64,000 nucleotides of DNA from Zygnema cylindricum (Eukaryota; Streptophyta; Zygnematophyceae; Zygnematales; Zygnemataceae). The translations under genes and the position numbers were made by a program. The notes below the pieces were generated by a model that was not told where the DNA came from, made no database searches, and saw only the letters and a program-made list of their open reading frames with translations. Below are positions 12,196-23,696 of this stretch, piece after piece. How positions within the stretch are numbered: the first letter of the stretch is position 1; the number at the start of each line of letters is the position of its first letter. Location of the stretch: the NCBI GenBank assembly GCA_037447655.1, contig JBBHKE010000917.1:81980-145979 (forward strand). Direction: 5' to 3'.

Positions 12196-13017
12196 TAGTG
12201 TTGTGTATCGGTAAGGATTTTCCGATAACCGATATGGGCCATTTTTCGGGGACCCGATAATCGATATATTGGTACAATATATCGCTATCGGTCTTATCGC
12301 CGATAAGTAGCCGATAATATCGGCTACTTATCGGCGATAATGCCGATAACGATAACTATCGGCGATAACTGTACGAACCGTACAGATAAATGTACGGCAT
12401 GTACACTCATATGTACGTCTTATTCCCCCGACAGTAGCCGGCATAATATATGTACGGCTTTAGTACGGCTCCAGTTAAAGCGATGTACCTTCCACATCCG
12501 ACGCCGTGGCTTTGTCCCTTTCTTTTTTGAGATCCACTACAAACCTGCCACGTGTCAATCCGTCGACTTTTTTGGCCAAAGCCGCCAAAAAAGCCATTCT
12601 GAGGTGTCGGCACTCACGCTGACCGTCCGCTCTTATTTTATCATTGAATGTCGTCCGTTCGATTCTAGCCGCGCGCATAATGTTATTCTGCATCCGTTGT
12701 ACTTTGAGTCCGCCGTCTTTTTACCGTTTCATGATAATTAGTTTATCGGTACAATTCCGTACATTCCCGTCAAATTTATGTACAGTTAACCGCCCAAAAA
12801 GTACTACAAAGTGCAACGTATTTTTTCGTCAAATTCCGTACATTTCTCGTAAAAAGCCGTACCTTTCACGTAAATTTCCGTTCAGTTTACCGGACAGAAA
12901 GCATTCCGGACAGAAAGTACAGAAAGTACAAATATATCGGGACCGCTGACCGTTCGATAACGATAACTATCGGTATCGGTGTTATCGCGATAAGTTTTTT
13001 ACCGATACACAACACTA
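12196..13017. mobile_element. Non-autonomous hAT-like element, 8-bp target duplication
   Basis: The 822-bp element begins TAGTGTTGTGTATCGGTAA and ends with its inverted copy. The 8-bp word GGAACTCC is duplicated exactly at 12188-12195 and 13018-13025. It sits inside the right terminal repeat of the Harbinger-like MITE, which reads through cleanly when the insertion is removed. An 8-bp duplication and the TAGTG start are hAT characters. The interior near 12298-12336 is a 39-nt palindrome with one central base. No transposase was found. Confidence 0.88.
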
Positions 13018-13032
13018 GGAACTCCACCCTAA

Positions 13033-14718
13033 GTGCGCAAAAAATGGCACCTGTCATACATCACACAATAATTAGATTTTATCACCCGTGATTTTAATAA
13101 ACGGTGGGAGCTGTTTTCGCTTTCTCCCTTTTTGCTATTTGCGCCTCTTTGTACCCTACGAACCTTTTTTAAATGTACGGAAATTCCGTGTGCCACGTAT
13201 ACAAAGGTAGAGAGTCGCAAATTATATTATTCATAAAAGGACAATTAAAATTGTCGGTATTCGTACGCAGATTTAGGTGTAATTTACAAGAAGACAAATC
13301 GTCATGATAATGAGTTTTTTTCCGGCATGGACGGTGATAATGAATCCAGCTCCGTAGAGGTTAATTTCGTACAGTTTATTGCCAGCTGGAGAGTGTCACG
13401 GTTAATTTGGCAGGTAGCACGAAAATGCCACGTTTCAGAGGACTGTTCACACTGTCAAAAAGATTACGGAATCTTGAATTTCTGTCTTTCCTAGATCTAG
13501 AACGTAGATCGGCGTACGAACACCGACAATTTTTGTCGTTCGGTTCGAGAAATTTACCCCTGTTGTACTTTCTCGTACAAAATACATAAAAATCGGTGTA
13601 GCTACTAGGTACATAAAGTACTATGAGGCGAAAGAAAAGAAAAAAGGCGAAAATAGCTTCCCACCTAGAAAATATATATTGAAACAAACTTTAATCCAAC
13701 ACGTGGAACCCTACAAACGACACACATCAGCTACTTTTTGATTTTTTAGTCAACCGGATTTTTATTTTTTACGCATGCAAAAGTGGTAAAAAAAATGTAC
13801 AAACTGATTCACGTACAATTTTCACACTTACGATTTTCACGCGTACGATTTCTAGACGTACGATTCTGTACATTTGAGGCAGAACATACAAAATTAGTGG
13901 ACAGAGTAGTTTGTCTTATCTTCGGAAAATCTGTGCAAATCATTTTCGTTGGTTAGGCAGATTCAGCCTCGTGGATTCCTCCAGAAAAAAACAAATAAAA
14001 GTACAGCTAATATGGTCCAGCACTACAAGAAAGTAAATTTGTTTTCTATAATAATGCCGATACGGGTCTAACATGGGCTTGAATTGGACGGCAATTTTCC
14101 GAGCAACCATTCATTGTACATTTTGTCTTTTGCGATCCATTATCCGCCCATCCGGGAAAGTATCTAATAAAGCCAGAAACATCGGGTACATCTACCGCCA
14201 CCATTGATGAATCCTATCTGTCTTAACCCCCAAATATTTTGTCTTCTAAAAACTGACATGCTGCAGCTGATTAGTTGTCTGTATATAAAAAGACAAAATT
14301 ACTGTCTTTTTTGAAGTCAACTTCTGTCCGGATTTTGTCAGGGTTGCAGCCTTTTCAATCGAATGGCAAAATTTCGTACAAATGAGCTGTCAATTGACAG
14401 CTGGATAGTAGACTTGTCGAACGCAACAGTGGATTGTCGGATAGCGACAGCGTTAATCTTCTGTAGCAGAAATCTCATCGTACATTTTTTAGATCGTTCA
14501 GCCGGCGTAGAAAATTCGACGCGTTTTAGAAGCGAAAATAATCATACGATATCTACGAAACGACAAAGTCTCACTTTGTAATTTTGTCGTGTTATCTGCC
14601 ACGTTACCAAGAACAACTATTTTACCTTCCACAATGGGCTTTTTGACTTTTTCCATATTTCGTACTTTACAGACTTTTGCGGTCATATTTTTAAAAAATG
14701 ATCGCATGTGTGAAAAGA
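13033..14718. other. Intergenic stretch without a recognisable gene
   Basis: Open frames are short and overlap on both strands. No domain, RNA gene or clear repeat boundary was recognised. Confidence 0.4.
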
Positions 14719-14720
14719 TA

Positions 14721-16016
14721 CACCGTGAATCGTTATTAGTGTCAAAGTTTAAACAGTGTTAAAGAAAATTTACCGTAATTGATGCTAATTAAATAGTGTT
14801 GGGTATCGGGTAATTTCATATCGCGATAATTTCGATATTCAATATATCGAATATCGATCGAGCAAACTTCTCGATATATCGTTCCGAGACCAACAAAAAT
14901 TATCGCGATATATAGTATTTTTTAAATTTAATATTTTATATAATATGTTATTTTAGCGATGAAAACAAATTGTTTGATACGCGACGTACGACGTAATTTT
15001 CGTTCCGTGACTTAAAGGTAGGCGCCGCAAAATGTAACCGACAAAAAAGTAATAATTCCGTAATTCATATTATTAATTAATTAGTACGTAGAGATTTCAC
15101 ATACGAAAAGGCCACACTAATAAAGTCAAAGTATAATCTGAAAAAAAAAAATTGCAGACTGTTCTTTTCATGCTTTCAGGCAAGAATACCAGGCATTTTT
15201 GCAGGCATCTACCAATCTGCAGATTGGTAGCCATTACGGCTTATCTATTTCCAACGACTAATATTATAGAAAGGTTACACTTTTAGTTTTCTCCATGGAT
15301 TCCCAAGGGATGGGAGGTAGTATGGGAGGTGAAGAGGATAATGACACTGAAATGCTTCCGGATATTTACTACCAGCTGCAGCAGCATTAGTACTAGCAAC
15401 AGTAGCAAAAATAGTTATAATTTTTTGTTTTAAAAAGCCTCGATATATCGACGATACGATATATTGGCGATATATCGCGATATTTAGATTTTCGATATAT
15501 CGAAGCGATATATCGATTATCAGGTACCTAAAATTTGATATATATCGAATATCGGCAAATGGTCCTCGATACCCAACACTACTAATTAAGATTTTTTTTT
15601 CTTTTTTAAAAAGGTATATTCTAATTTCGGCATTATGCTAATTTGAGAACAACAAAAATGGATTATTCGCCGTACGATTATAAACATTAATATATGTATC
15701 CGTAGAAAATATTAGAAATCGTACGTCGTCATGAAATTTAAACACCCGTACATGTCAGACTAATTTACGTGTTAGACTAATCCCGTTTTTCGAGCGCACC
15801 TTCCTATGCGTGCGCGTCTGATTTATTTCATTTTTTGTAAAATTATCACTTGAAAGGGTACATTTATGTACGGTCTGACATCGTCCGTACACCACACTAT
15901 TTAAATATTATTATACTTTCGTTCTTAACGTTATTTTATACAAAACCTTAATTAACATCAAGGAAAAATTAAAATCGGGAATCCTATTTGAGGAAAAACT
16001 AAAACGATTCGCGGTG
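14721..16016. mobile_element. Mariner-like MITE interrupted by a hAT-like element
   Basis: It starts CACCGTGAATCGTTATTAG and ends with the inverted form, flanked by TA. Removing the hAT insertion leaves about 500 bp, near the size of the long subtype. The interior right of the insertion contains GTCCGTACACCACACTATTTAA, the complement of the interior of the 3137-3695 element. Confidence 0.72.
14794..15581. mobile_element. hAT-like element nested in a mariner-like MITE
   Basis: Ends are TAGTGTTGGGTATCG and its inverted copy. CTAATTAA flanks the element at 14785-14792 and 15582-15589, with one extra A on the left. Much of both ends is made of GATATATCG-type repeats. A short open frame starting at 15295 (31 codons) has no recognised domain. 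The same family is at 42148-42551, and a remnant is at 47364-47456. Confidence 0.8.
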
Positions 16017-16064
16017 TAGCGTTCGCCGTCAACCGCAAACCGTCAAGATTCAAACAGACTTTTA

Positions 16065-16287
16065 CACTTTGAATCGTTATTAGTGTTAATGTTTTTTTCG
16101 TCTCTTTAAAGTTTAAACATATTTGTTCCGTACACGAATTTCAATACTCAGATCTGACGGTTGCGATTGAAAGGTAGCATTCTCCGCTTCCGATTGGCGG
16201 TCCGTAATTGAAAATCGGACAAAGTGTACAGAGAGGAGATGTTTTAAGTGGCAAAAAAACTATTAACCCTAATAGCCATACATGGTG
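16065..16287. mobile_element. Mariner-like MITE, short subtype
   Basis: A 223-bp element with degenerate ends (CACTTTGAATCGTTATTAG and its inverted counterpart), flanked by TA. The interior, including GATCTGACGGTTGCGATTGAA, matches the short elements at 3961-4177 and 41380-42099. Confidence 0.72.
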
Positions 16288-16602
16288 TAGCATTGTACTC
16301 CTATTGGCTCAGTTATTGGACAAACGATACGCAATCTGACCAGAACAATCTAAACCGTCCGATTCCAATATGACAAGAATTGAGCAATTAAATACGTAGC
16401 CGTTAACATGGCGTAATTTTTGACCGTCCAGCTCTCACCGATATGTCAATCTGATATGTCAATCTGATATGTCAATCTGACGGCCGAATCGACGTCTGAC
16501 TCTAAGATCTAGCGAGATTTCCCACGCTTGAGGAGTTGAAAATTTCTTTTTGAAATTGAAATACGGTATTCGGTAACGCAATTATTAGCTCTAAAGTACT
16601 TA

Positions 16603-17263
16603 AGGTACGTCCCCATGTATTAAAGTATCTACTTTTCACTGTCTTTTTGCCCTTAAATTAACGGAACTTTGACAAACACTTTAACCGTACGATAAAATCA
16701 TTTTTACCAAAGAAAAGTGAACGTCAATTAATACATTTGAAATACGTCGTGTTGTCGTCATGTGAACGTATTTTGGCGTTTTCCCCATTTCAACCCCCAG
16801 GCAAGAGAATCCAGCCCAAAAAAAAACTTCATCTAAAACCACCAAGAGGGGTTGATTTTAGTTTAAGTACCGCCCATATAGCGAATGAAAAACGGACCAC
16901 GCACGCGCCACACGATTTGTAAAGTTTTTGGACGAGGGAGAGTCCTCGCTATTTTTATCCGTGACCGTCACGCGCTATGTACAGCAAAAAAATTGCAGGG
17001 GTCTCGGACTTCCACTTCCATTCATGGGTCCTTTGCATAATATTTTGTCATCATCGCCTCTCCTCTCTCCCTCTTACAGTATCGCTTGTATCTCACACTT
17101 TTTAGAATGAGACACGACAGTATTGGTATAAAATGAAAGATCTTTGAAAAATATGTTTTTTGAAATTTTTTAGGTTTTTATTAAATGGCAAGTCGAATGA
17201 GAAAAGTAGAAAAAGCGAAATCAGGAAACAATGGCCGAATGTTCTTGAACCGGTGGCACATAT
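16603..17263. mobile_element. Left part of a split Harbinger-like element (family E)
   Basis: It begins (A)GGTACGTCCCCATGTA next to TTA at 16600-16602. Its sequence follows the element found intact in both arms of the palindrome (48457-49410 and its mirror). The match breaks at about 17,260 and resumes at about 37,715. The right end at 37,986 is followed by TTA, restoring a 3-bp duplication across 21 kb. Confidence 0.82.
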
Positions 17264-17268
17264 GATAG

Positions 17269-18462
17269 ACAGGGGAAAGGAACGTTGTCAAGCTCATGTG
17301 CTTTTTTGGCATACCTTTATATCACCAAGGATTTCCAAGCCTTTTTTTTTACCCTCTACGGTCTTCACAGTACGGAGGAGTGACTGCACCAAGCCGCACG
17401 AGATCCTTTTATTTCCTAAACTGAGCGAAACGCACTTTATTTGACGCCTAACGGAGGCCGGACGACAAAGTTCTACGGTCTCAAATATTGCAATTTACTT
17501 ACATGGGACCAGTTTCCAAAAGCCGCCGTAGGGGGGTATATTGTGGATTGCCACGTAACTTCTCGGATTTGCATTTAGAGTATAATGTGGTAGCCGTCAG
17601 TAGGAATTTAGTTGAGTCTCAGCTGACTCGTGGTCCATTAATTACGTTAGGTCAAAGTTTGGCAAGTTAGTGTTCTTTTTCAAGACTTTGTTTTATTATA
17701 GTGGACCAAATAATTACTTCCGCCCGCACATCTAGCCGCAGCCCGGAGGAGAACTTTTTGCCCCGAGGGTAATACGGATTATTTTGTCTCATGTTAGTTC
17801 TATTATATTTGCTTGCCACTCATTGGTTAATAGCGTAGCTTTGACTTTTGGACCTGCAATTTGACAAACTTTGATGTATAAGGCACTTGGGGTTGAAGGA
17901 GACAGGTTGCTTTTTCGTAATGTCTCCTGTGAAAACCCTCAGAATTCCAACAAACCTTCTTTTGGAGAATCTTTGTGTTGTTTTGAGTCTATTGCCATCT
18001 TGGTTTTGGATTTGTCTTTTGTGGAAACCAGAGTCTGGGCGGGTAGTTGGCACTAACTTCCTTTTGGGTGGTTCTAGACTTTTTGCTGTTTGGAACCGAA
18101 AAAAAGTATGATTGGTTCTGAGCTGCGGACACCGAAGGTTGCAAGAGTACCATACCTTTTGACGATACTATCCGGAGAGGGGTCGCCTTTTTCTAATTGT
18201 TATCGTTGATTGCTGGGGTATGTTAAGCTTGCTTTGCTACATTACACATTTTCTATCTTTTTTTCTCTTTTTTGGGGCAACGTGATATTGTTAAATTTGG
18301 AAAGCCAATCATATTTATTTATATATATATACGTGGTAGTGCATTTGTGTCTTTGTCTAAAGTTCTTTTTGCTTTGGAGTGAATGTTCCGGCGTAAATTG
18401 AAACCCCTTCGATTAGGACAATGGGTTTTGAGGGAACACGTGCGACAGACTTCCCGTAGACA
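17269..18462 (+). repeat. 5' LTR of the gypsy element, lacking its first ~285 bases
   Basis: From 17286 (TGTCAAGCTCATGTG) to 18462 (CCCGTAGACA) it aligns along its whole length with 36242-37415. Relative to the 3' LTR, whose start is set by the adjacent purine tract, about 285 bases of the LTR start are missing here. No convincing tRNA-type primer binding site follows 18462. Confidence 0.75.
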
Positions 18463-21319
18463 AAAGAGAGTACTGAAAAGCCACCTCTCCGCTCGGATTA
18501 GAGGGGATAAGAGCTTTGACTTTGGAAGCTCTCTTTTTGGATGGGAGCTCTATTTACATTCATTTCTCTTTCTCTTGTTACCTCCGTCATCATGGTGGGA
18601 GGAGGGACTCTGGATAACGGATCTCGAGAGCAAGGTCGGTAGGAGCGCCTTTTAAAATAGGGACAGCCTCAAAAGTCTGAGGAGTCTGAACCCATGGAGA
18701 TTGTCTTTGATTCTCCAGCCAAGGAACCGGCTGGTGCTTCTTCTCCTCCTCCTCCTCCCCGTCTGACTCTCGAACACTACCCTTCCTTGGCGGAGGCCGT
18801 TAGGGACTATGCTGAGGAACGGAAAGAAGCCCGGGCTTAGGCCCAAGAAAGGAACCAAGTGTCTCTCACAGCACGGCCAAAGCCTCAAGCAGAGAGGGAG
18901 TCCGAGTTGGGTCCTCTTTTGGAGGTTGGGCTTCACACCAGATCCAAAATTCCCCGGGTCGAGATCCAGATTGACCCCGCGGTTTTGACGGATCCACGTC
19001 GCCCCGGTCGTAAGGAACTCCTTGCCCTTCACGACCTCCATGAGCTCAAGGTGAAGAAAGAGTTGGTAGAGAGAGTGGCTCGGATTAATTGAGTCAGAGT
19101 GGTTAGACCCGTGGGAGGGGTTGTGGAGATTTTGAGCGGTTCTTTAAAGAGCAGCTCTTCACAGTCGGTGCAAGACTACTCACAACAAGGTTCTTATTCT
19201 CGCCCTCCCCCATCTCCTCTCAGGACACCGCAGCCAGCAGACCCTCCCGCGGGTGTGCCTCTTCGTGGCATCGTAGAGGAGAAGGGGGTATCGAGAAGGA
19301 AGCATAAGATCCATTGAGGGGAAAGAGGTTTGACCACCATGACAACAAGGGGAGATTTGCACCGCTCCCCAAGGAGGAGACGTCCCCAACTCCTATGTTC
19401 GCATCAACCGAGAAACCAACTCCTACACCACCTCTTGACCGCCCTGCCGGAGGGCTTTGGCGATCCGAACAAACTGATCCAAAGGTTCCGGGTACGGGAC
19501 CGGAAGATTTGTCCGAGGGATGTTGGCGGGCCTGACCCAATGATCCCGAAATCTCGGGGGTGGGGATAGCGGATCTCACCAAAGTGGTCGAAAAAGCCAA
19601 GGAACTAGTGGAAGTTCTCAAATCCCAAGGACAGGCTACGACGGCGACTGGACCCGCCACGTTAGATTAGGAGGCCTTAGAGGAAGAAAATCAAAAGGCA
19701 TGGGAACATGAATTGATGCTTATCAGGGAAGCTTGCGGTCAGACAAGTGGGATTCTTAGCGGGAAGATTCCTCCTACATCAAAGATAGAGCCACATTCAA
19801 AAGCACCAGCTACGGAGACCTCTCCTCTTGCCAACACTCAGCCCGACATTTCGTCCTCAGAAACAAGCCGAGAGCCTCCTCTTCCGTGGAAAGGGGAGGA
19901 AAACACAAGACCTAATATGAAGGGTTTGGGTGCAGATTTACCTACTGGACTCGCTTTGGCTCTACGAGGAGAGACTACCTTTGTCTTAGTGGAGGTGTCA
20001 ATTGCCGTGGAGGCTTTGGTGGAGTTACGACCTGACGAGAGGATTCTTATTCCCTCGAGGGCGCCAACACCTCCTTCCACTTCTCCTAGAGGCTCTCTGG
20101 AGCTCCCACCTCCTCCTCCGCCTTATTCCTCCCACTCCCCGGGACTCACCACAAAGCCCGGGACTGTCCCGCATCATCTCCTTCGCCATCCGTTTTTCCT
20201 GCTGCAGCTGTCCGTGGGTCGCTTGGTCCACCTTTGTTACCTTACAAATCCGACGTACTTACCTATTCACCTCCTCACTGACGCTCTCCTGCCTCCAGCT
20301 CCGGAACTCCACCTCCCGAGACCTATAGGAGGCGAACCAAGAGACATAAATCTTTCCCCACAAGAGCTCCGTAGTCTCCGTCTCCGTCTCCACCTCCTTC
20401 CCGGTCTCCGCCACCGGCTATCCCACCGAAGACTTTGAACAAGCCTCGTCTCCACATTCCATCAGTGGAGACCGTGCTCAGGGAGGCACAGTATTCTCCT
20501 GGATATAGAGGAGTAGTGGGGAACATCCTTCCCCCAACCATACTTCTCGGCGCTGTTACTTCCTTTGTGGGATGGGGATCTACACCTTAGAGGGCCGCAC
20601 CTTCTATCACAAAAGGACACGGTTCCGATTCCGAGGAAGAGGATACAAGAGTCATCTCGCCAGCTCAGTTTGTCAGCCCCACCAGGCCTTCATATTCCAA
20701 TTTCACCAATTTTGCAGAAGAAGAAAAGGAAATGGGAGACATCCAGATCTTTACAGAAGGTAGCTCGGGGATCGCATTTCCAAATTTCGAGTTGTTGTGA
20801 AAATCTTTCACACAACCTGAAATCAACAAGTACAGGGGAGGAGCTATTCCGGATGACTTCAAGACAACCCTTTTCCCCATGATGGCCAACTACCTTTCTC
20901 GAGGGGCGTTGGCATATTACAAGGAGCGTCAACCTCTTTTGATGCCTCCTATCATCAAGATTTCGGATCCAACCCTTGATGCGGCAGTCCTGCAAGGGGA
21001 GGCTGACTTAGCGGCAGCGGTTGCGACCCCTGTAATCGTTGTAACCGCTACCTTCACCCAGGACATGAAACTGCAGGCACAAGGAAGTGCCTATATTAAT
21101 ATGCTGCAAGCCATTCAGGCAGCCCAGGCAGGAACCCGCATGGTTGCTAATCCCAACCCTTGTACAACTCTCCTGAACATCTGGAGACTCTTTACGCTGA
21201 GAGGAACGAGTGAACAATCAAGGAATTCACGGAATTCCGATGCTTGAAAAACGAGACTCCCCAGACTCTCTTCAACCGACTCTTAAGCCTTTGTCAGAAA
21301 ACGAAATTTTCCACGATTG

Positions 21320-23634
21320 TGAAACTTTGAAACCTCCATAAGTCCTCAGAGTGGACAGCTTCCAAGAAGCCTCTAGGATAACCGTGACCCCTTTGTGTTT
21401 CAGCAAAAATAACTGCCACCGTAACAGACAAAAACTTTGACCAACTTCACCCCTGTGAAGATAAGACTCCCATGAGTTGATAGCAAAAAGAATCTATGAA
21501 TTTGCTCCTCGAGCAGTAAGTTATGGAGGGTCAAAGTTGACCTTTTGTACAAAAGCTCTCTGGGAGAGAGGGTCCTATCTTCTAATTTTTCTAAGTCCTA
21601 TCTCTCTCACAGACTTTATCTACTGATGTACGGAACCAATCAGATTACAGTTCTGTACGCAAAAGTACAGCTGGCGGTGTACTTTATCTACGGACACTGT
21701 ACAACATGGCCTAAATGTCGACACGTGGTATGTGCGGAATAGCTCATTTATAGATTCACCCCTGTGAAATAACACTTTCTGTGTGGTCAGTTCCACCACA
21801 GAATGCAAAGTTAGAATATGAGATTTGGACACATTCACCCACTTTGACTTTCCCTTTGAAATGCAGCCACCCTGGCAGATAAAAACTCTGACCGACTACA
21901 CCCCTGTGTAGCCTGGACTCCCCTGAGTCCGTAGCAAAAAGAATCACTGAAAATGGTCAAGTAAATTGATAGTTATGGCTGCCCAAAGTTAGCCATTTAA
22001 CAAGGTGCTCTCTGGGAGAGACAGCTATCTACCCAAAATTTCCTAAGTCCTATTCCCCCTCTAAAACTCTATCTACTGAAGTACGGCACCAATCAAATTA
22101 CTGTGTCGTACATAAAAGTACAAGTGCCGGTGTACTTTCTGTACGGCCATTGTACAACATGGCCAAATTGTCGACACGTGTCATAGCTGGATTTGTTTCC
22201 GCAATCTTCGGAGTCGCCGCAATCCAACATTGTCGCGCCACGTGTCAAATTACGTGGCGATGGCTGAAAAACGCCAAAAGTACATGTTCCGTGATCGCGG
22301 CAACTATCGTGGTCGTCCGATCAAAACCAGCTACAATCCTAGCCGCTGAAATTCGACGCGCGGTATTTGTTTCCCTATCGAAACAAATGCGCGGTATTTG
22401 TTTCGCTGTCGAAACAAATGCGCGGTATTTGTTTCGCTATCGAAAAAAATGCGCGGTATCCGTTCTGCCCCCATTCCGTACTTCGTACTAAATTAAACTG
22501 TATCTATGTACTAAGTATCTATTAGCCGTTAAACGGATTAATGTACATATAACGATTTATATATCTGTCAAACCCTATATATCGTAATATCTGTTCTAGA
22601 CATAACGGCTAGAGCTAACGGCTATTTCGGATTGACGGACGGTAGGTACCAGGATCAATTCCTGGGTCTGTCAACTAACTTTTGGTAAGTCTACCTAATT
22701 TACCCCCTGTCTTCTCTAGAGAGCCTAGGCAGCCATGGCTCTAGCTCCCTATCCAGCCTTCAGTGACTACAACAAGTATGGGGGCTTGGAAAGGGGAGTT
22801 AGAGGCAGACCGCCTCAGCTCTTTTTTTATCCTAATACAGACCTATAAAATACTCAAATATCAACATATCTCACTCACAGACTTTATCTACTGATGTACG
22901 AAACCAATCAGATTACAGTTCCGTACGCAAAAGTACAGCTGGCGGTGTACTTTATCTACGGACACTGTACAACATGGCCTAAATGTCGACACGTGGTATG
23001 TCCGGATTAGCTCCTTTAATCCTCGGAGATGCCGCGCTCCAATGTAACATCGCCACGTGTCATCCGATGTGGCGATGCCCTCAAACCGCCGAATTCTTCT
23101 TCCGCGATCTCGGGGCTAATTCTGGCCGTCTAATTAAACTTGTATTTGATTGTAGCTGTAATAAATACATGCGCGGTATTTGTTTCGCTTACGAAATCTA
23201 TGCGCGGTATTGATTTCTTATTCGTACCGCAATTCGCACTTTTACATACCAGATCTATGTATTCCGTTAACAATTATAGTTAATTGATTTATCCAACGAA
23301 TTAATGTTTAATTAATTATCGTACTACATAATGCGTAAGACTACATCTAGACTTAACGGCTAAGGCTACCGGCTATCTACTGTTTGTCGACCGGCAGGTA
23401 CTAGGATCAAATCCTGTGGCCGGCATATACCTTTTAGTAAATAATCCCCTAACTAGTATAAATTTCCCGTAAACCTCAGGATAGCCTAGGTAGCCATGGC
23501 TCTAGCTTCCTCTCCAATTTCTCAGTGACTGCGACAAGTTTGAGAGTTTGGAGAGAGAAGATAGAGGTAGACTGCCTCGGCTTCTTTATTTCTATTCAGA
23601 CTTAGAAAATACTTTAAAACCATTAATTTCTACA
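21320..23634 (-). repeat. Copia 3' LTR with an internal mosaic of a second LTR family
   Basis: Bases 21320-21748 match the first 420 or so bases of the intact LTR (27987-29034). From 22869 to 23634 it matches from about position 275 to the LTR end. A stretch of about 130 bases (21603-21738 versus 22869-22998) is therefore present twice. Between them lies a related but different LTR. A purine stretch AAATAAGAGGAG adjoins the LTR on the minus strand (23635 onward) and fits the polypurine tract. Confidence 0.85.
21749..22868 (-). mobile_element. Related copia LTR (family B) inside the 3' LTR
   Basis: This 1.1-kb segment shares the general layout of the host LTR (stretches such as CTCTCTGGGAGAG, CCAATCA and GACACGTG) but differs throughout, and ends in CAACA. 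At 22357-22460 it carries three tandem units of about 37 bp built on GCGCGGTATTTGTTTCG with a mirrored CGAAACAAATGC. Another fragment of family B is at 57600-57905 in the opposite orientation. Confidence 0.72.
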
Positions 23635-23696
23635 CTCCTCTTATTTTCTAGTCAATCTTTAATTTCAGACCACACTTCTCCCTGCAAAAAATTAGC

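Larger units (their letters stand above)
11475..13029. mobile_element. Harbinger-like MITE carrying a nested hAT insertion
   Basis: It starts GGGTGAAGTTCCATTAG and ends in the inverted form with one mismatch, with TAA on both sides (11472-11474 and 13030-13032). Without the hAT insertion (822 bp plus an 8-bp duplication) it is about 725 bp. That is close to the related copy at 39536-40262 (727 bp), with which it shares long interior similarity in opposite orientation. No transposase is present. Confidence 0.82.

Noticed and set aside
16737-16922. Frame reading ERILAFSPFQPPGKRIQPK, also seen in other copies
   Set aside because: It lies inside family E elements and resembles no known protein. 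Copies carry different stops.
19713-20438. A 241-codon Pro-rich frame within the gypsy element as an extra gene
   Set aside because: Its first part is the gag frame and its second part is an out-of-frame reading of Pro/Ser-rich gag sequence.
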